DNA of 64,000 bases from Pseudomonas sp. GM21 (GCF_000282215.1 NZ_AKJS01000118.1:47953-111952); one strand, 5' to 3'. Shown: positions 51,610 to 61,002, counted from the first letter of the stretch. Notes: generated by a model from the sequence alone, not told the origin. Program-made: numbers and translations.

Positions 51610-51642
51610 GTTCGATAAACGAACACATAGTCGATTATCGGA
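51610..51642. promoter_or_regulatory. PcaR-type operator upstream of pcaIJF
   Basis: GTTCGATAAACGAAC at 51610-51624 and the inverse TCGATTATCGGA at 51631-51642. This is the third such site in the cluster, about 100 nt before pcaI. Confidence 0.7.
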
Positions 51643-51743
51643 TTGTTTGGTGTTTTTCAGAGGCTTAATCTTTAGGCACTCCGGCGCGCGCATCGCGCCT
51701 TTTTCTTCCACTGTCGGTTCATAACAAAACGGGAGCCTGCCCC

Positions 51744-52601
51744 ATGGCTGAAATCCTTTCGCTGCACGACGCGGTGAAGCAATTCGTAAACGACGGCGAT
51801 ACCGTCGCACTCGAAGGCTTTACCCATCTGATTCCTACGGCGGCGGGTCATGAAATCATTCGTCAGGGCAAGAAAGACCTGACGCTGGTACGCATGACCC
51901 CGGACCTGATCTACGACCAGTTGATCGGCGCCGGTTGTGCTCGCAAGTTGATTTTCTCCTGGGGCGGCAACCCGGGTGTCGGTTCGCTACACCGTCTGCG
52001 TGATGCCGTCGAAAAGCAGTGGCCGCACGCGCTGGAGATCGAGGAGCACAGCCACGCCGACCTGGCCAATGCCTACGTCGCTGGTGCCTCCGGCCTGCCG
52101 TTCGCGGTGTTGCGTGCCTACGCCGGTTCCGACCTGCCGAAGGTCAACCCGTTGATCAAAACCGTCACCTGCCCGTTTACCGGTGAAGTGTTGGCCGCCG
52201 TGCCTTCGGTGCGACCGGACATCACCGTGATTCACGCCCAAAAAGCCGACCGCAAAGGCAACGTGCTGCTCTGGGGCATTCTCGGCGTACAAAAAGAAGC
52301 GGCACTGGCCGCCAAGCGCTGCATCGTTACCGTCGAGGAAATCGTCGACGACCTCAATGCCCCGATGAACTCCTGTGTTCTGCCGACCTGGGCGTTGAGC
52401 GCGGTCTGCCACGTCCCTGGCGGTGCGCATCCGTCCTACGCTCACGGTTACAACGAGCGTGATAACCGTTTCTACCAAGCCTGGGACCCGATTGCCCGCG
52501 ACCGTGAAACCTTCACCGCGTGGATCAACGAATACATCCACGGCTGCGCTGACTTCAGCGAGTTCCAGGCCAAGCTGGCCGCTGCTTCGGAGGCCAAGTA
52601 A
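51744..52601 (+). CDS. pcaI: PcaI, 3-oxoadipate CoA-transferase subunit A
   Basis: Alpha subunit of beta-ketoadipate:succinyl-CoA transferase, 285 residues. It has GFTHLIPTAAGHEII, the glycine-rich FSWGGNPGVGSLH and HAQKADRKGN. Its stop overlaps the pcaJ ATG by one base (TAATG). It makes 3-oxoadipyl-CoA in the cytoplasm. The subunit is longer than CatI-type relatives but normal for Pseudomonas. Confidence 0.95.
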   Translation: MAEILSLHDAVKQFVNDGDTVALEGFTHLIPTAAGHEIIRQGKKDLTLVRMTPDLIYDQLIGAGCARKLIFSWGGNPGVGSLHRLRDAVEKQWPHALEIEEHSHADLANAYVAGASGLPFAVLRAYAGSDLPKVNPLIKTVTCPFTGEVLAAVPSVRPDITVIHAQKADRKGNVLLWGILGVQKEAALAAKRCIVTVEEIVDDLNAPMNSCVLPTWALSAVCHVPGGAHPSYAHGYNERDNRFYQAWDPIARDRETFTAWINEYIHGCADFSEFQAKLAAASEAK

Positions 52602-53380
52602 TGACTTACACCACCAATGAAATGATGACCGTTGCCGCCGCTCGCCGTTTGAAGAACGGTTCTGTGTGCTTCGTCGGCATCGGCTTGCCATCGAAAGCGG
52701 CCAACCTGGCGCGTCTTACTTCCTCGCCTGATGTAGTCCTGATCTACGAATCGGGTCCGATTGGCGCCAAGCCAAGCGTACTGCCGCTGTCGATCGGTGA
52801 CGGTGAGCTGGCGGAAACCGCTGACACCGTAGTCCCGACCGGTGAGATTTTTCGCTATTGGTTGCAGGGCGGGCGCATTGACGTCGGTTTCCTCGGTGCC
52901 GCGCAAGTCGACCGTTTCGGCAACATCAACACCACCGTCGTCGGCGACTACCATGCGCCGAAGGTTCGTCTGCCGGGTGCCGGTGGCGCACCGGAGATTG
53001 CCGGTTCGGCCAAAAGTGTCCTGATTATCCTCAAGCAGTCGGCGCGCTCGTTTGTCGATAAACTCGACTTCATTACTTCGGTTGGCCATGGCGAGGGTGG
53101 TGATTCGCGCAAGCGTCTCGGTCTGCCGGGCGCTGGTCCGGTGGGCATCATTACCGACCTGTGCATCATGGAACCGGAAGCCGGCACCCATGAATTTGTG
53201 GTTACCGCATTGCACCCAGGTGTGACCCGCGAGCAAGTGGTCGCCGCCACCGGTTGGGCGATTCGCTTCGCTGACACGGTTGAAAACACGGCTGAGCCGA
53301 CTGAAGTCGAACTCACGGCTCTCAGGGATCTGGAAGCCCGCACCGCTGCCGCCCACGGCCAAGCACCCGGAGAAGCCTGA
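52601..53380 (+). CDS. pcaJ: PcaJ, 3-oxoadipate CoA-transferase subunit B
   Basis: Beta subunit, 259 residues, with the catalytic Glu in LIYESGPIG. It pairs with PcaI in one enzyme. It overlaps pcaI at TAATG and pcaF at TGATG, so the three are tightly coupled. Confidence 0.95.
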   Translation: MTYTTNEMMTVAAARRLKNGSVCFVGIGLPSKAANLARLTSSPDVVLIYESGPIGAKPSVLPLSIGDGELAETADTVVPTGEIFRYWLQGGRIDVGFLGAAQVDRFGNINTTVVGDYHAPKVRLPGAGGAPEIAGSAKSVLIILKQSARSFVDKLDFITSVGHGEGGDSRKRLGLPGAGPVGIITDLCIMEPEAGTHEFVVTALHPGVTREQVVAATGWAIRFADTVENTAEPTEVELTALRDLEARTAAAHGQAPGEA

Positions 53381-54582
53381 TGCGTGACGTTTATATCTGC
53401 GACGCCATTCGCACGCCTATCGGCCGTTTCGGCGGCGGTCTGTCGGCGGTTCGCGCTGACGATCTGGCCGCCGTGCCGCTCAAGGCGCTGATGGCGCGCA
53501 ATCCGTCGGTGGACTGGAATGCGGTAGACGAGGTGTTCTTCGGCTGCGCCAACCAGGCTGGCGAAGACAACCGTAACGTCGCACGCATGGCGCTGCTGCT
53601 GGCCGGACTGCCGGAAGCCATTCCGGGCGTCACGCTCAATCGCCTCTGCGCCTCGGGCATGGATGCTATCGGCACCGCGTTCCGCGCCATCGCCAGCGGC
53701 GAAATGGAGCTGACGATTGCCGGTGGTGTCGAGTCGATGTCCCGCGCCCCGTTCGTGATGGGCAAAGCCGACGCAGCGTTCTCGCGCAACATGAAGCTGG
53801 AAGACACCACGATCGGCTGGCGCTTCATCAACCCGTTGATGAAAGCGCAATATGGCGTGGATGCCATGCCGCAGACCGCCGACAACGTGGCTGACGATTA
53901 CGAAGTGTCCCGTGAAGACCAGGATGCTTTCGCTTTGCGTAGCCAGCAGCGCACAGCTGCCGCGCAAGCTGCAGGATATTTCGCTGAAGAAATCGTAGAA
54001 GTACGGATTGCCCACAAGAAGGGTGAAACGGTGGTCACGCAGGACGAACATCCGCGCGCCGACACCACCCTGGAAATGTTGGCCAAACTCAAGCCGGTCA
54101 ACGGCCCCGACAAAACCGTCACCGCCGGCAACGCTTCAGGCGTGAACGATGGTGCGGCGGCATTGATTCTGGCGTCCGCCGAGGCGGTGAAGAAACACGG
54201 ACTGACCGCACGCGCTAAAGTGCTGGGTATGGCGAGCGCCGGCGTTGCGCCTCGGGTGATGGGCATTGGCCCGGTCCCGGCGGTGCGCAAACTGACCGAG
54301 CGTCTTGGATTGGCGGTCAGCGATTTCGATGTGATCGAACTCAACGAAGCCTTCGCCAGCCAAGGCCTGGCGGTGTTGCGTGAACTGGGGCTGGCGGACG
54401 ACGCGGCTCAGGTCAACCCGAACGGCGGCGCCATTGCCTTGGGTCATCCGCTGGGCATGAGCGGTGCGCGTCTGGTGCTGACCGCATTGCATCAGCTGGA
54501 AAAGACCGGTGGCAAGAAAGGTCTGGCGACCATGTGCGTCGGCGTAGGCCAGGGTCTGGCGCTGGCGATCGAACGCGTCTGA
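53380..54582 (+). CDS. pcaF: PcaF, 3-oxoadipyl-CoA thiolase
   Basis: Thiolase of 400 residues giving succinyl-CoA and acetyl-CoA. The active Cys lies in LNRLCASGMDAIG, NGGAIALGHPLGMSGAR carries the catalytic His, and ATMCVGVGQG the second Cys. It is in the same coupled operon as pcaIJ, with a 37-nt gap to pcaH. Confidence 0.96.
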   Translation: MRDVYICDAIRTPIGRFGGGLSAVRADDLAAVPLKALMARNPSVDWNAVDEVFFGCANQAGEDNRNVARMALLLAGLPEAIPGVTLNRLCASGMDAIGTAFRAIASGEMELTIAGGVESMSRAPFVMGKADAAFSRNMKLEDTTIGWRFINPLMKAQYGVDAMPQTADNVADDYEVSREDQDAFALRSQQRTAAAQAAGYFAEEIVEVRIAHKKGETVVTQDEHPRADTTLEMLAKLKPVNGPDKTVTAGNASGVNDGAAALILASAEAVKKHGLTARAKVLGMASAGVAPRVMGIGPVPAVRKLTERLGLAVSDFDVIELNEAFASQGLAVLRELGLADDAAQVNPNGGAIALGHPLGMSGARLVLTALHQLEKTGGKKGLATMCVGVGQGLALAIERV

Positions 54583-54619
54583 CACGTCGCGTCGACAAAT
54601 AAGAACAGAGGAAAGCGAA

Positions 54620-55324
54620 ATGACTGACAAGCCTGGTTACCGCCGCCCGCAGGCGGGCACTCAGCCCGATTACCTGCACCCGACATATCAATCCACCAAC
54701 CTGCGCTCACCGTCCAAGCCGTTGGTGTTTTTGCCACACTCGCTGTCGGAAATCACCGGGCCGACCATTGGCGCTGATCGCGTCAATGAGAAGGACAACG
54801 ACCTGACCGCTCAACACGAAGGTGAACCACAGGGCGAGCGCATCATCATTCACGGCCGCGTGCTGGATGAAAACGGTTTGCCGGTACCGGGAATTCTGGT
54901 GGAAATCTGGCAGGCCAACGCCGCCGGTCGCTACAACCACGCCCGTGACCTGCACGACGCGCCGCTGGACCCGAACTTCACCGGCACCGGCCGCACCGTG
55001 ACCGACGCCGATGGCTGGTATCAGTTCCAGACCATCAAGCCAGGCGCCTACCCGTGGGGCAACCACCACAACGCGTGGCGCCCGGCGCACATCCATTTCT
55101 CACTGTTCGGGCCGAGCATTCTGACGCGCTTGGTCACGCAGATGTATTTCCCGGGCGACCCGCTGCTGGCGTACGACCCGATCTACAACTGCGTGCCCGA
55201 TACCAGCGCCAAAGAGCGTTTGATCGCGACGTTTGATCTGGAAAAAACCATCCCTTCCTATGCCCTCGGTTATCGCTGGGACATCGTCTTGCGCGGCCGC
55301 GACGCCACGCCGATGGAGAAATAA
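54620..55324 (+). CDS. pcaH: PcaH, protocatechuate 3,4-dioxygenase beta subunit
   Basis: Subunit of the Fe(III) intradiol dioxygenase, 234 residues. AAGRYNHARD gives a Tyr ligand, and the region GNHHNAWRPAHIHFSLFG carries the other iron ligands (Tyr/His/His). It opens the protocatechuate ring to beta-carboxy-cis,cis-muconate. AGAGGAAAG lies before the ATG, and the gene is followed by pcaG one base later. Confidence 0.96.
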   Translation: MTDKPGYRRPQAGTQPDYLHPTYQSTNLRSPSKPLVFLPHSLSEITGPTIGADRVNEKDNDLTAQHEGEPQGERIIIHGRVLDENGLPVPGILVEIWQANAAGRYNHARDLHDAPLDPNFTGTGRTVTDADGWYQFQTIKPGAYPWGNHHNAWRPAHIHFSLFGPSILTRLVTQMYFPGDPLLAYDPIYNCVPDTSAKERLIATFDLEKTIPSYALGYRWDIVLRGRDATPMEK

Positions 55325-55325
55325 G

Positions 55326-55892
55326 ATGACGCTGAACGCGACCACGTCCCACACCGTCGGGCCGTATTACCACATCGGCCTGACCTGGCTGAACCGCGAA
55401 GACCTGACCGTTGCACAAACCCTCGGCGAGCGCGTGGCGATCACCGGGCAAGTTGTCGATGGCAACGGCGATGTCGTCAACGATGCGATGCTGGAAGTCT
55501 GGCAGGCCAACGCCGCCGGCAAATACGACCATCCGGAAGATGATCAGGACAAACCGCTGGACCCGAACTTCGAAGGCTTTGGCCGGGTGCCGGTGGATGC
55601 CGAAGGGCGCTTTCGTTTCACCACCATCAAGCCGGGTACGGTTGAAGGCCTGAAAGGCTCGACCCAGGCGCCGCACCTGGTGGTGCTGGTGTTTGCTCGC
55701 GGGCTGGTCAAGCACTTGCTGACGCGGATTTACTTCGATGGCGAGCCGGCCAACGTGGCGGATCCGCTGCTGGAATGTGTTCCGGCCGAGCGCCGCAGCA
55801 CGTTGCTGGCGAAGCAGGATGCGTCGGGTGTCTATCAGTGGAATGTGATTTTGCAGGGCACTGATGCCGAGACGGTGTTCTTCGATTATTGA
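55326..55892 (+). CDS. pcaG: PcaG, protocatechuate 3,4-dioxygenase alpha subunit
   Basis: Non-metal subunit of the dioxygenase, 188 residues from ATG 55326, one base after the pcaH stop. It has HTVGPYYHIGLTW and PGTVEGLKGS, and QAPHLVVLVFARGL in place of the metal-binding block. A REP element and a palindromic repeat follow, so the transcript may end here. Confidence 0.95.
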   Translation: MTLNATTSHTVGPYYHIGLTWLNREDLTVAQTLGERVAITGQVVDGNGDVVNDAMLEVWQANAAGKYDHPEDDQDKPLDPNFEGFGRVPVDAEGRFRFTTIKPGTVEGLKGSTQAPHLVVLVFARGLVKHLLTRIYFDGEPANVADPLLECVPAERRSTLLAKQDASGVYQWNVILQGTDAETVFFDY

Positions 55893-55904
55893 GAACACCG
55901 GAAA

Positions 55905-55935
55905 TCCCTGTAGGAGTGAGCCTGCTCGCGATTGC
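55905..55935. repeat. Single REP element
   Basis: TGTAGGAGTGAGCCTGCTCGCGAT is one REP arm without an inverse partner nearby, just after pcaG. Confidence 0.65.
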
Positions 55936-55948
55936 GGAGTGTCATTGT

Positions 55949-56052
55949 GATCGTTCCCACGCTCTGCGTGGGAATGCCGCCATGAACGCTCCGCGTTCAC
56001 TGTGACGCGGAGCGTCACGGGATGCATTTCCACGCGGAGCGTGGGAACGATC
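55949..56052. repeat. About 100-bp palindromic intergenic repeat, copy 5
   Basis: Same family, between pcaG and pcaT. The outer right arm has a base change (CATTTCCACGCGGAGC). It may insulate pcaIJFHG from pcaTBDC. Confidence 0.85.
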
Positions 56053-56131
56053 AGTGTGAATACGGCATTTGCGGAACGGGATTGTTGCGAAGTGTGTCTA
56101 GACTCTCAACGTCCCCATTGAGTGAAAAACA

Positions 56132-57436
56132 ATGACTACGCCCACAGCTATTGAAGCTCATTACACCGGTGAAGAACGCAGCAAGCGGATCTTCGCCATT
56201 GTCGGCGCTTCGTCCGGCAACCTCGTCGAATGGTTCGACTTCTACGTTTACGCCTTTTGCGCGATCTATTTTGCGCCAGCCTTTTTCCCGTCCGACAACC
56301 CAACCGTGCAGCTGGTCAACACCGCTGGCGTATTCGCCGCCGGGTTCCTGATGCGTCCCATCGGCGGCTGGATTTTCGGGCGGCTGGCGGACAAGCACGG
56401 GCGCAAGAATTCGATGCTCATCTCGATTCTGATGATGTGCTTCGGTTCGTTGCTCATCGCTTGCCTGCCGACCTACAAGGACATCGGCGTCTGGGCCCCG
56501 ATCCTGTTGCTGTTCGCACGTTTGATTCAAGGTTTGTCGGTGGGCGGGGAGTACGGCACCACCGCCACCTACATGAGTGAAGTCGCGCTCAAGGGCCAGC
56601 GCGGCTTCTTCGCCTCGTTCCAATACGTGACGCTGATTGGAGGGCAGTTGCTGGCGGTGTCGCTGGTGGTGGTCCTGCAACAGTTCCTCACTGAAGATGA
56701 GTTGCGCGCCTACGGCTGGCGGATTCCGTTTGTAGTCGGTGCGCTGGCTGCGTTGGTTTCGCTGTACCTGCGTCGTTCACTGAAAGAAACCAGCAGCAAG
56801 GAAATGCGCGAAAACAAGGACGCCGGCAGCATCAGTGCGCTGTTCCGCGACCATAAAGCCGCATTCATTACCGTGCTCGGTTATACCGCCGGTGGCTCGC
56901 TGATTTTCTACACCTTCACCACGTACATGCAGAAGTACCTGGTGAACACCGCCGGCATGCAAGCCAAGACCGCCAGCTACATCATGACCGGCGCGCTGTT
57001 CCTTTATATGTGCATGCAACCGTTCTTCGGCATGCTCGCGGACAAGATTGGCCGACGTAACTCGATGCTCTGGTTCGGCGCCCTCGGGACGTTGTGCACC
57101 GTGCCGATTCTGTTGAGCCTCAAAAGTGTCAGCAGTCCGTTCCTGGCCTTTGTGCTGATTACCGTGGCACTGGCAATCGTGAGCTTTTACACCTCGATCA
57201 GTGGCCTGGTAAAAGCCGAGATGTTCCCGCCGGAGGTGCGTGCCCTGGGTGTCGGCCTGGCCTACGCGGTGGCCAATGCGATCTTCGGCGGTTCGGCGGA
57301 ATACGTTGCCCTGAGCCTGAAAGCCGTGGGCATGGAAAACTCCTTCTACTGGTACGTTACGGTAATGATGGCGGTGGCGTTCCTGTTCAGTTTGCGTCTG
57401 CCGAAACAGGCGAAGTATTTGCACCACGACCTTTGA
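56132..57436 (+). CDS. pcaT: PcaT, beta-ketoadipate transporter (MFS)
   Basis: MFS permease of 434 residues of the dicarboxylate:H+ symporter type, like the 2-oxoglutarate permease KgtP. It has SSGNLVEWFDFYVYAF in helix 1, GRLADKHGRKNSML in loop 2-3 and LIQGLSVGGEYGTTATYM. In Pseudomonas, PcaT takes up beta-ketoadipate, the pathway inducer. It starts the pcaTBDC segment, 46 nt before pcaB. Confidence 0.92.
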   Translation: MTTPTAIEAHYTGEERSKRIFAIVGASSGNLVEWFDFYVYAFCAIYFAPAFFPSDNPTVQLVNTAGVFAAGFLMRPIGGWIFGRLADKHGRKNSMLISILMMCFGSLLIACLPTYKDIGVWAPILLLFARLIQGLSVGGEYGTTATYMSEVALKGQRGFFASFQYVTLIGGQLLAVSLVVVLQQFLTEDELRAYGWRIPFVVGALAALVSLYLRRSLKETSSKEMRENKDAGSISALFRDHKAAFITVLGYTAGGSLIFYTFTTYMQKYLVNTAGMQAKTASYIMTGALFLYMCMQPFFGMLADKIGRRNSMLWFGALGTLCTVPILLSLKSVSSPFLAFVLITVALAIVSFYTSISGLVKAEMFPPEVRALGVGLAYAVANAIFGGSAEYVALSLKAVGMENSFYWYVTVMMAVAFLFSLRLPKQAKYLHHDL

Positions 57437-57482
57437 TCTTTACGCGCGGGCCTGACGGGCTCGCGCCTCCAGGGACTGTTTT

Positions 57483-58847
57483 ATGAACGAGCGACCGGGC
57501 AATCAATTGTTCGATGCCTATTTCACTGCACGCGATATGCGTGAAGTGTTCTGTGATCAAGGCCGCGTTCAGGCCATGCTCGATTTCGAAGCCGCACTGG
57601 CCCGGGCCGAGGCGCGTGTCGGGCTGATTCCGCAAACGGCTGTCGCCCCCATTGAAGCCGCGTGTCAGGCCGGGCATTACGATTTCGCCGCCCTCGGCGA
57701 GGCCATTGCCACGGCAGGCAATTCCGCCATCCCATTGGTCAAGGCGTTGGGCAAGCAGATCGCAGCCAGTGATGCCGAAGCCGAGCGCTACGTGCATTTG
57801 GGTGCGACCAGCCAGGACGTGATGGACACCGGTCTGGTGTTGCAATTGCGTGAGGCGCTGGCGCTGATCGAAAGTGATCTGGCGCAACTGGGCGACACCC
57901 TCGCGACTCAAGCCGGACGTCATGTCGCCACCCCCTTGGCTGGCCGCACGTGGTTGCAGCATGCAACACCGGTCACCCTCGGCATGAAAATCGCCGGTTG
58001 GCTGGGTGCGGTCACTCGCAGCCGTCAACGTTTGCAAGAGCTCAAGCCACGTCTGTTGGTGCTGCAATTCGGCGGCGCCTCCGGAACCCTGGCCGCACTG
58101 GGCGAACAGGCGATGCCGATTGCTGAAGCCCTGGCCGAAGAACTGCAACTGACCTTGCCGGAGCAGCCTTGGCACACCCAGCGTGATCGTCTGGTGGAGT
58201 TTGGTTCGGTGCTGGGATTGATTGCCGGCAGCCTGGGCAAACTCGGCCGCGACATCAGCCTGTTGATGCAAACCGAGGCGGGCGAAGTCTTCGAACCATC
58301 GGCGCCCGGCAAGGGCGGTTCCTCGACCATGCCGCACAAGCGCAACCCGGTGGGCGCAGCGGTGCTGATCGGTGCGGCGACTCGCGTTCCCGGTTTGCTC
58401 TCGACCCTCTTCAGCGCCATGCCGCAAGAACACGAACGCAGCCTCGGTCTGTGGCATGCGGAATGGGAAACCTTGCCAGAGATTTGCTGCCTGGTGTCCG
58501 GCGGCCTCAAGCAAGCGTTGCTGGTGGCGCAGGGGATGGAAGTGGACGCGAATCGCATGGCGCGCAACCTCGATCTGACCCAAGGCCTGGTGCTGGCCGA
58601 AGCGGTGAGCATCGTCCTCGCCCAACGGGTCGGCCGCGACACCGCGCATCATCTGTTGGAACTCTGCTGCAAGCGTGCGGTGGCTGAACAGCGTCATCTG
58701 CGCGCCGTCCTCGGTGACGAACCGCAAGTGACCGCCGAGCTTTCTGATGCTGAACTTGATCGTCTGCTGGACCCCGCCCATTACCTCGGCCAGGCCCATA
58801 CCTGGGTCGAGCGGGCGGTGGCTGAACATTCTGCGTTGACTGCCTGA
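57483..58847 (+). CDS. pcaB: PcaB, 3-carboxy-cis,cis-muconate cycloisomerase
   Basis: Fumarase/aspartase-superfamily lactonising enzyme, 454 residues, forming gamma-carboxymuconolactone. It has the signature GSSTMPHKRNP and the conserved HLGATSQDVMDT. The length is normal. It is 11 nt before pcaD. Confidence 0.96.
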   Translation: MNERPGNQLFDAYFTARDMREVFCDQGRVQAMLDFEAALARAEARVGLIPQTAVAPIEAACQAGHYDFAALGEAIATAGNSAIPLVKALGKQIAASDAEAERYVHLGATSQDVMDTGLVLQLREALALIESDLAQLGDTLATQAGRHVATPLAGRTWLQHATPVTLGMKIAGWLGAVTRSRQRLQELKPRLLVLQFGGASGTLAALGEQAMPIAEALAEELQLTLPEQPWHTQRDRLVEFGSVLGLIAGSLGKLGRDISLLMQTEAGEVFEPSAPGKGGSSTMPHKRNPVGAAVLIGAATRVPGLLSTLFSAMPQEHERSLGLWHAEWETLPEICCLVSGGLKQALLVAQGMEVDANRMARNLDLTQGLVLAEAVSIVLAQRVGRDTAHHLLELCCKRAVAEQRHLRAVLGDEPQVTAELSDAELDRLLDPAHYLGQAHTWVERAVAEHSALTA

Positions 58848-58858
58848 AGGAGATTGCT

Positions 58859-59650
58859 GTGGCTTTTGTACAACTCGCCGAGGGCGAACTGCACTACCAA
58901 CTTGATGGGCCTGAGGATGCACCGGTATTGGTGCTGTCCAACTCGCTGGGCACCGACCTGCACATGTGGGACGCGCAAATTGCGGCGTTCACCGAGCATT
59001 TGCGCGTGTTGCGTTTCGACACCCGTGGTCACGGCCAATCGCTGGTGACACCTGGCCCGTACAGCATTGAACAACTGGGCCGCGACGTGTTGGCGCTGCT
59101 GGATGCGTTGCACATTGAACGCGCGCATTTCTGTGGTTTGTCGATGGGCGGATTGATCGGCCAATGGCTGGGGATCAATGCCGGTGATCGATTGAACAAA
59201 CTGGTGGTGTGCAACACCGCCGCGAAAATCGGCGACCCGTCGATCTGGAACCCGCGCATTGAAACTGTATTGCGCGACGGTCCGGCCGCGATGGTCGCGC
59301 TGCGCGATGCCTCGATTGCGCGCTGGTTTACCCCGGACTTTGCCGAAGCCAATCCGTCTGCCGCGAAGCGAATCACCGACATGCTGGCCGCCACTTCGCC
59401 TCAAGGCTACGCGGCCAATTGCGCGGCGGTGCGTGATGCCGACTTCCGTGAGCAGTTGTCTTCGATCAAGGCGCCGCTGCTGGTCATTGCTGGTACCGAA
59501 GACGCGGTCACGCCGCCATCCGGCGGACACTTCATTCAAGAACATGTGCAGGGCGCCGAATACGCAGAGTTCTATGCTGCGCATTTGTCCAACGTCCAGG
59601 CCGACGCTGCGTTCAGCGAGCGAGTGTTGGCGTTTTTGAACGCTCATTAA
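58859..59650 (+). CDS. pcaD: PcaD, 3-oxoadipate enol-lactonase
   Basis: Alpha/beta hydrolase of 263 residues with the nucleophile elbow GLSMGG. It hydrolyses the enol-lactone to beta-ketoadipate. The start is GTG 58859, after AAGGAG 7-8 nt upstream. It lies 10 nt before pcaC. Confidence 0.95.
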   Translation: MAFVQLAEGELHYQLDGPEDAPVLVLSNSLGTDLHMWDAQIAAFTEHLRVLRFDTRGHGQSLVTPGPYSIEQLGRDVLALLDALHIERAHFCGLSMGGLIGQWLGINAGDRLNKLVVCNTAAKIGDPSIWNPRIETVLRDGPAAMVALRDASIARWFTPDFAEANPSAAKRITDMLAATSPQGYAANCAAVRDADFREQLSSIKAPLLVIAGTEDAVTPPSGGHFIQEHVQGAEYAEFYAAHLSNVQADAAFSERVLAFLNAH

Positions 59651-59660
59651 GGGGATTGTT

Positions 59661-60053
59661 GTGGACGAGAAACAACGTTACGACGAAGGCATGAAAGTCC
59701 GTCGCGCAGTGCTCGGCGACGCTCACGTCGACCGCAGCCTGACGACCCTGACCGAGTTCAACTCGGAATTTCAGGAGATGATCACCCGCCACGCCTGGGG
59801 CGACATCTGGACCCGCCCGGGCCTGCCGCGCCACACCCGCAGCCTGATCACCATTTCCATGCTGATCGGCATGAACCGCGAGGGCGAACTCAAACTGCAC
59901 CTGCGCGCCGCCGCCAACAATGGCGTGACCCGTGGCGAGATCAAGGAAGTGATCATGCAGAGCGCGATCTACTGCGGCATCCCGGCGGCGAATGCGACGT
60001 TCCACTTGGCGGAGTCGGTTTGGGATGAGTTGGGGGTTGAGTCGCGGGAGTAA
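59661..60053 (+). CDS. pcaC: PcaC, 4-carboxymuconolactone decarboxylase
   Basis: Decarboxylase of 130 residues of the AhpD/CMD family with RPGLPRHTRSLITISMLIG and GVTRGEIKEVIMQSAIYCGIPAAN. The start is GTG 59661 after AAGGGGA. It ends the pca cluster, and a REPIN follows. Confidence 0.96.
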   Translation: MDEKQRYDEGMKVRRAVLGDAHVDRSLTTLTEFNSEFQEMITRHAWGDIWTRPGLPRHTRSLITISMLIGMNREGELKLHLRAAANNGVTRGEIKEVIMQSAIYCGIPAANATFHLAESVWDELGVESRE

Positions 60054-60084
60054 CATTCGGTTTTTTTGTTGCCTGTACTGACGC

Positions 60085-60166
60085 CATCGCGGGCAAGCCA
60101 CGCTCCCACAGGGGAATGCGTTTCAATTGTGGGAGCGGCGGTGCGACGATTCGACTTGCCCGCGAT
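60085..60166. repeat. REPIN after pcaC
   Basis: CATCGCGGGCAAGCCACGC and a looser inverse ending CTTGCCCGCGAT around a short spacer. Diverged REP doublet between pcaC and the convergent methyltransferase. Confidence 0.75.
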
Positions 60167-60180
60167 TCCGATGTCATGGC

Positions 60181-61002
60181 TTACACAGTGGCCACAATGA
60201 AAACCCGCTTGAACGGAAACAACGTATGCCCATCCCCCTCCTGCGGGTAATGCGCATGCACCCGCCTCATGAAGTGAAAGATGAACCGCGCCTGTTCGTC
60301 ATCCTTCAATCCCTGCATTACCTCTCGTAACGCCGACACCTTGACCCAGTCATAAATCGGCGACTTGCCGTCGACGACCTGTAGCTGCTCGGTTTCCCAG
60401 ATATCCAGCGTTGCACAGCGCGGCGCCAGCAGACGGTAGTAGTCCTCAAGCGACAACAATGGCCGCCGCGCCATGCTTTCACGTAGCTGCGGGGTGCCCA
60501 GCGGTTGCCCGTCGTGGCCACCACTGTCGAGGGTGTCGAGCATTAGCCGATACCACATCGCATCGCGCCAATCGGGCATGTGCGCCGCCAGACAACCACC
60601 CGGGTCCAAATGCTTGAGCAATCGAGGCAACAGCTGTGGATGATCGTCGATGAAATGCAGCACGGCAGCGGCAAACAGCAAGTCAGCGGGCTGTTCGGGT
60701 TGCCAGTTTTGCAGGTCGCACTGTTTCCATCGGGCCCTGATCGGCAGACTTCTGGACTCTTGAAGCATTTGCTCCGAACTGTCGATGCCCATCAAGTTCG
60801 CTCGGGGCCAGCGCTTGGCGAGAGCCTGCGTCGCTATGCCTGTGCCGCAACCCAGATCGTAGATGTGTTTGGGATTTTTGATGTCGACACGATCAAGCAG
60901 TTCATTCACCGGTCGTTGTCGAAGTCGGGAGAATTGCTGGTAGGCCTTGGCGTCCCAGTCGGTAGTGCTTACTGAAACCTTAAGCTCTCGTTGTGTGGGC
61001 AT
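60181..61002 (-). CDS. SAM methyltransferase, trans-aconitate methyltransferase-like
   Basis: Class I methyltransferase of 273 residues from ATG 61002 (GAGAGGA 8 nt upstream); the frame starts earlier at 61053. It has the SAM motif YDLGCGTGIATQAL, the acidic ribose contact MGIDSS, DLQNW and AAVLHFIDDHPQLL. The overall layout resembles E. coli Tam. It lies 38 nt behind a DUF3050 gene in the same operon, so the substrate may belong to that pathway instead. Confidence 0.82.
   Translation of the reverse strand: MPTQRELKVSVSTTDWDAKAYQQFSRLRQRPVNELLDRVDIKNPKHIYDLGCGTGIATQALAKRWPRANLMGIDSSEQMLQESRSLPIRARWKQCDLQNWQPEQPADLLFAAAVLHFIDDHPQLLPRLLKHLDPGGCLAAHMPDWRDAMWYRLMLDTLDSGGHDGQPLGTPQLRESMARRPLLSLEDYYRLLAPRCATLDIWETEQLQVVDGKSPIYDWVKVSALREVMQGLKDDEQARFIFHFMRRVHAHYPQEGDGHTLFPFKRVFIVATV

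Noticed and set aside
55134..56033. A 299-codon minus-strand frame through pcaG and the repeat
   Set aside because: It runs through a known intergenic repeat and opposite a solid gene, so it is chance.
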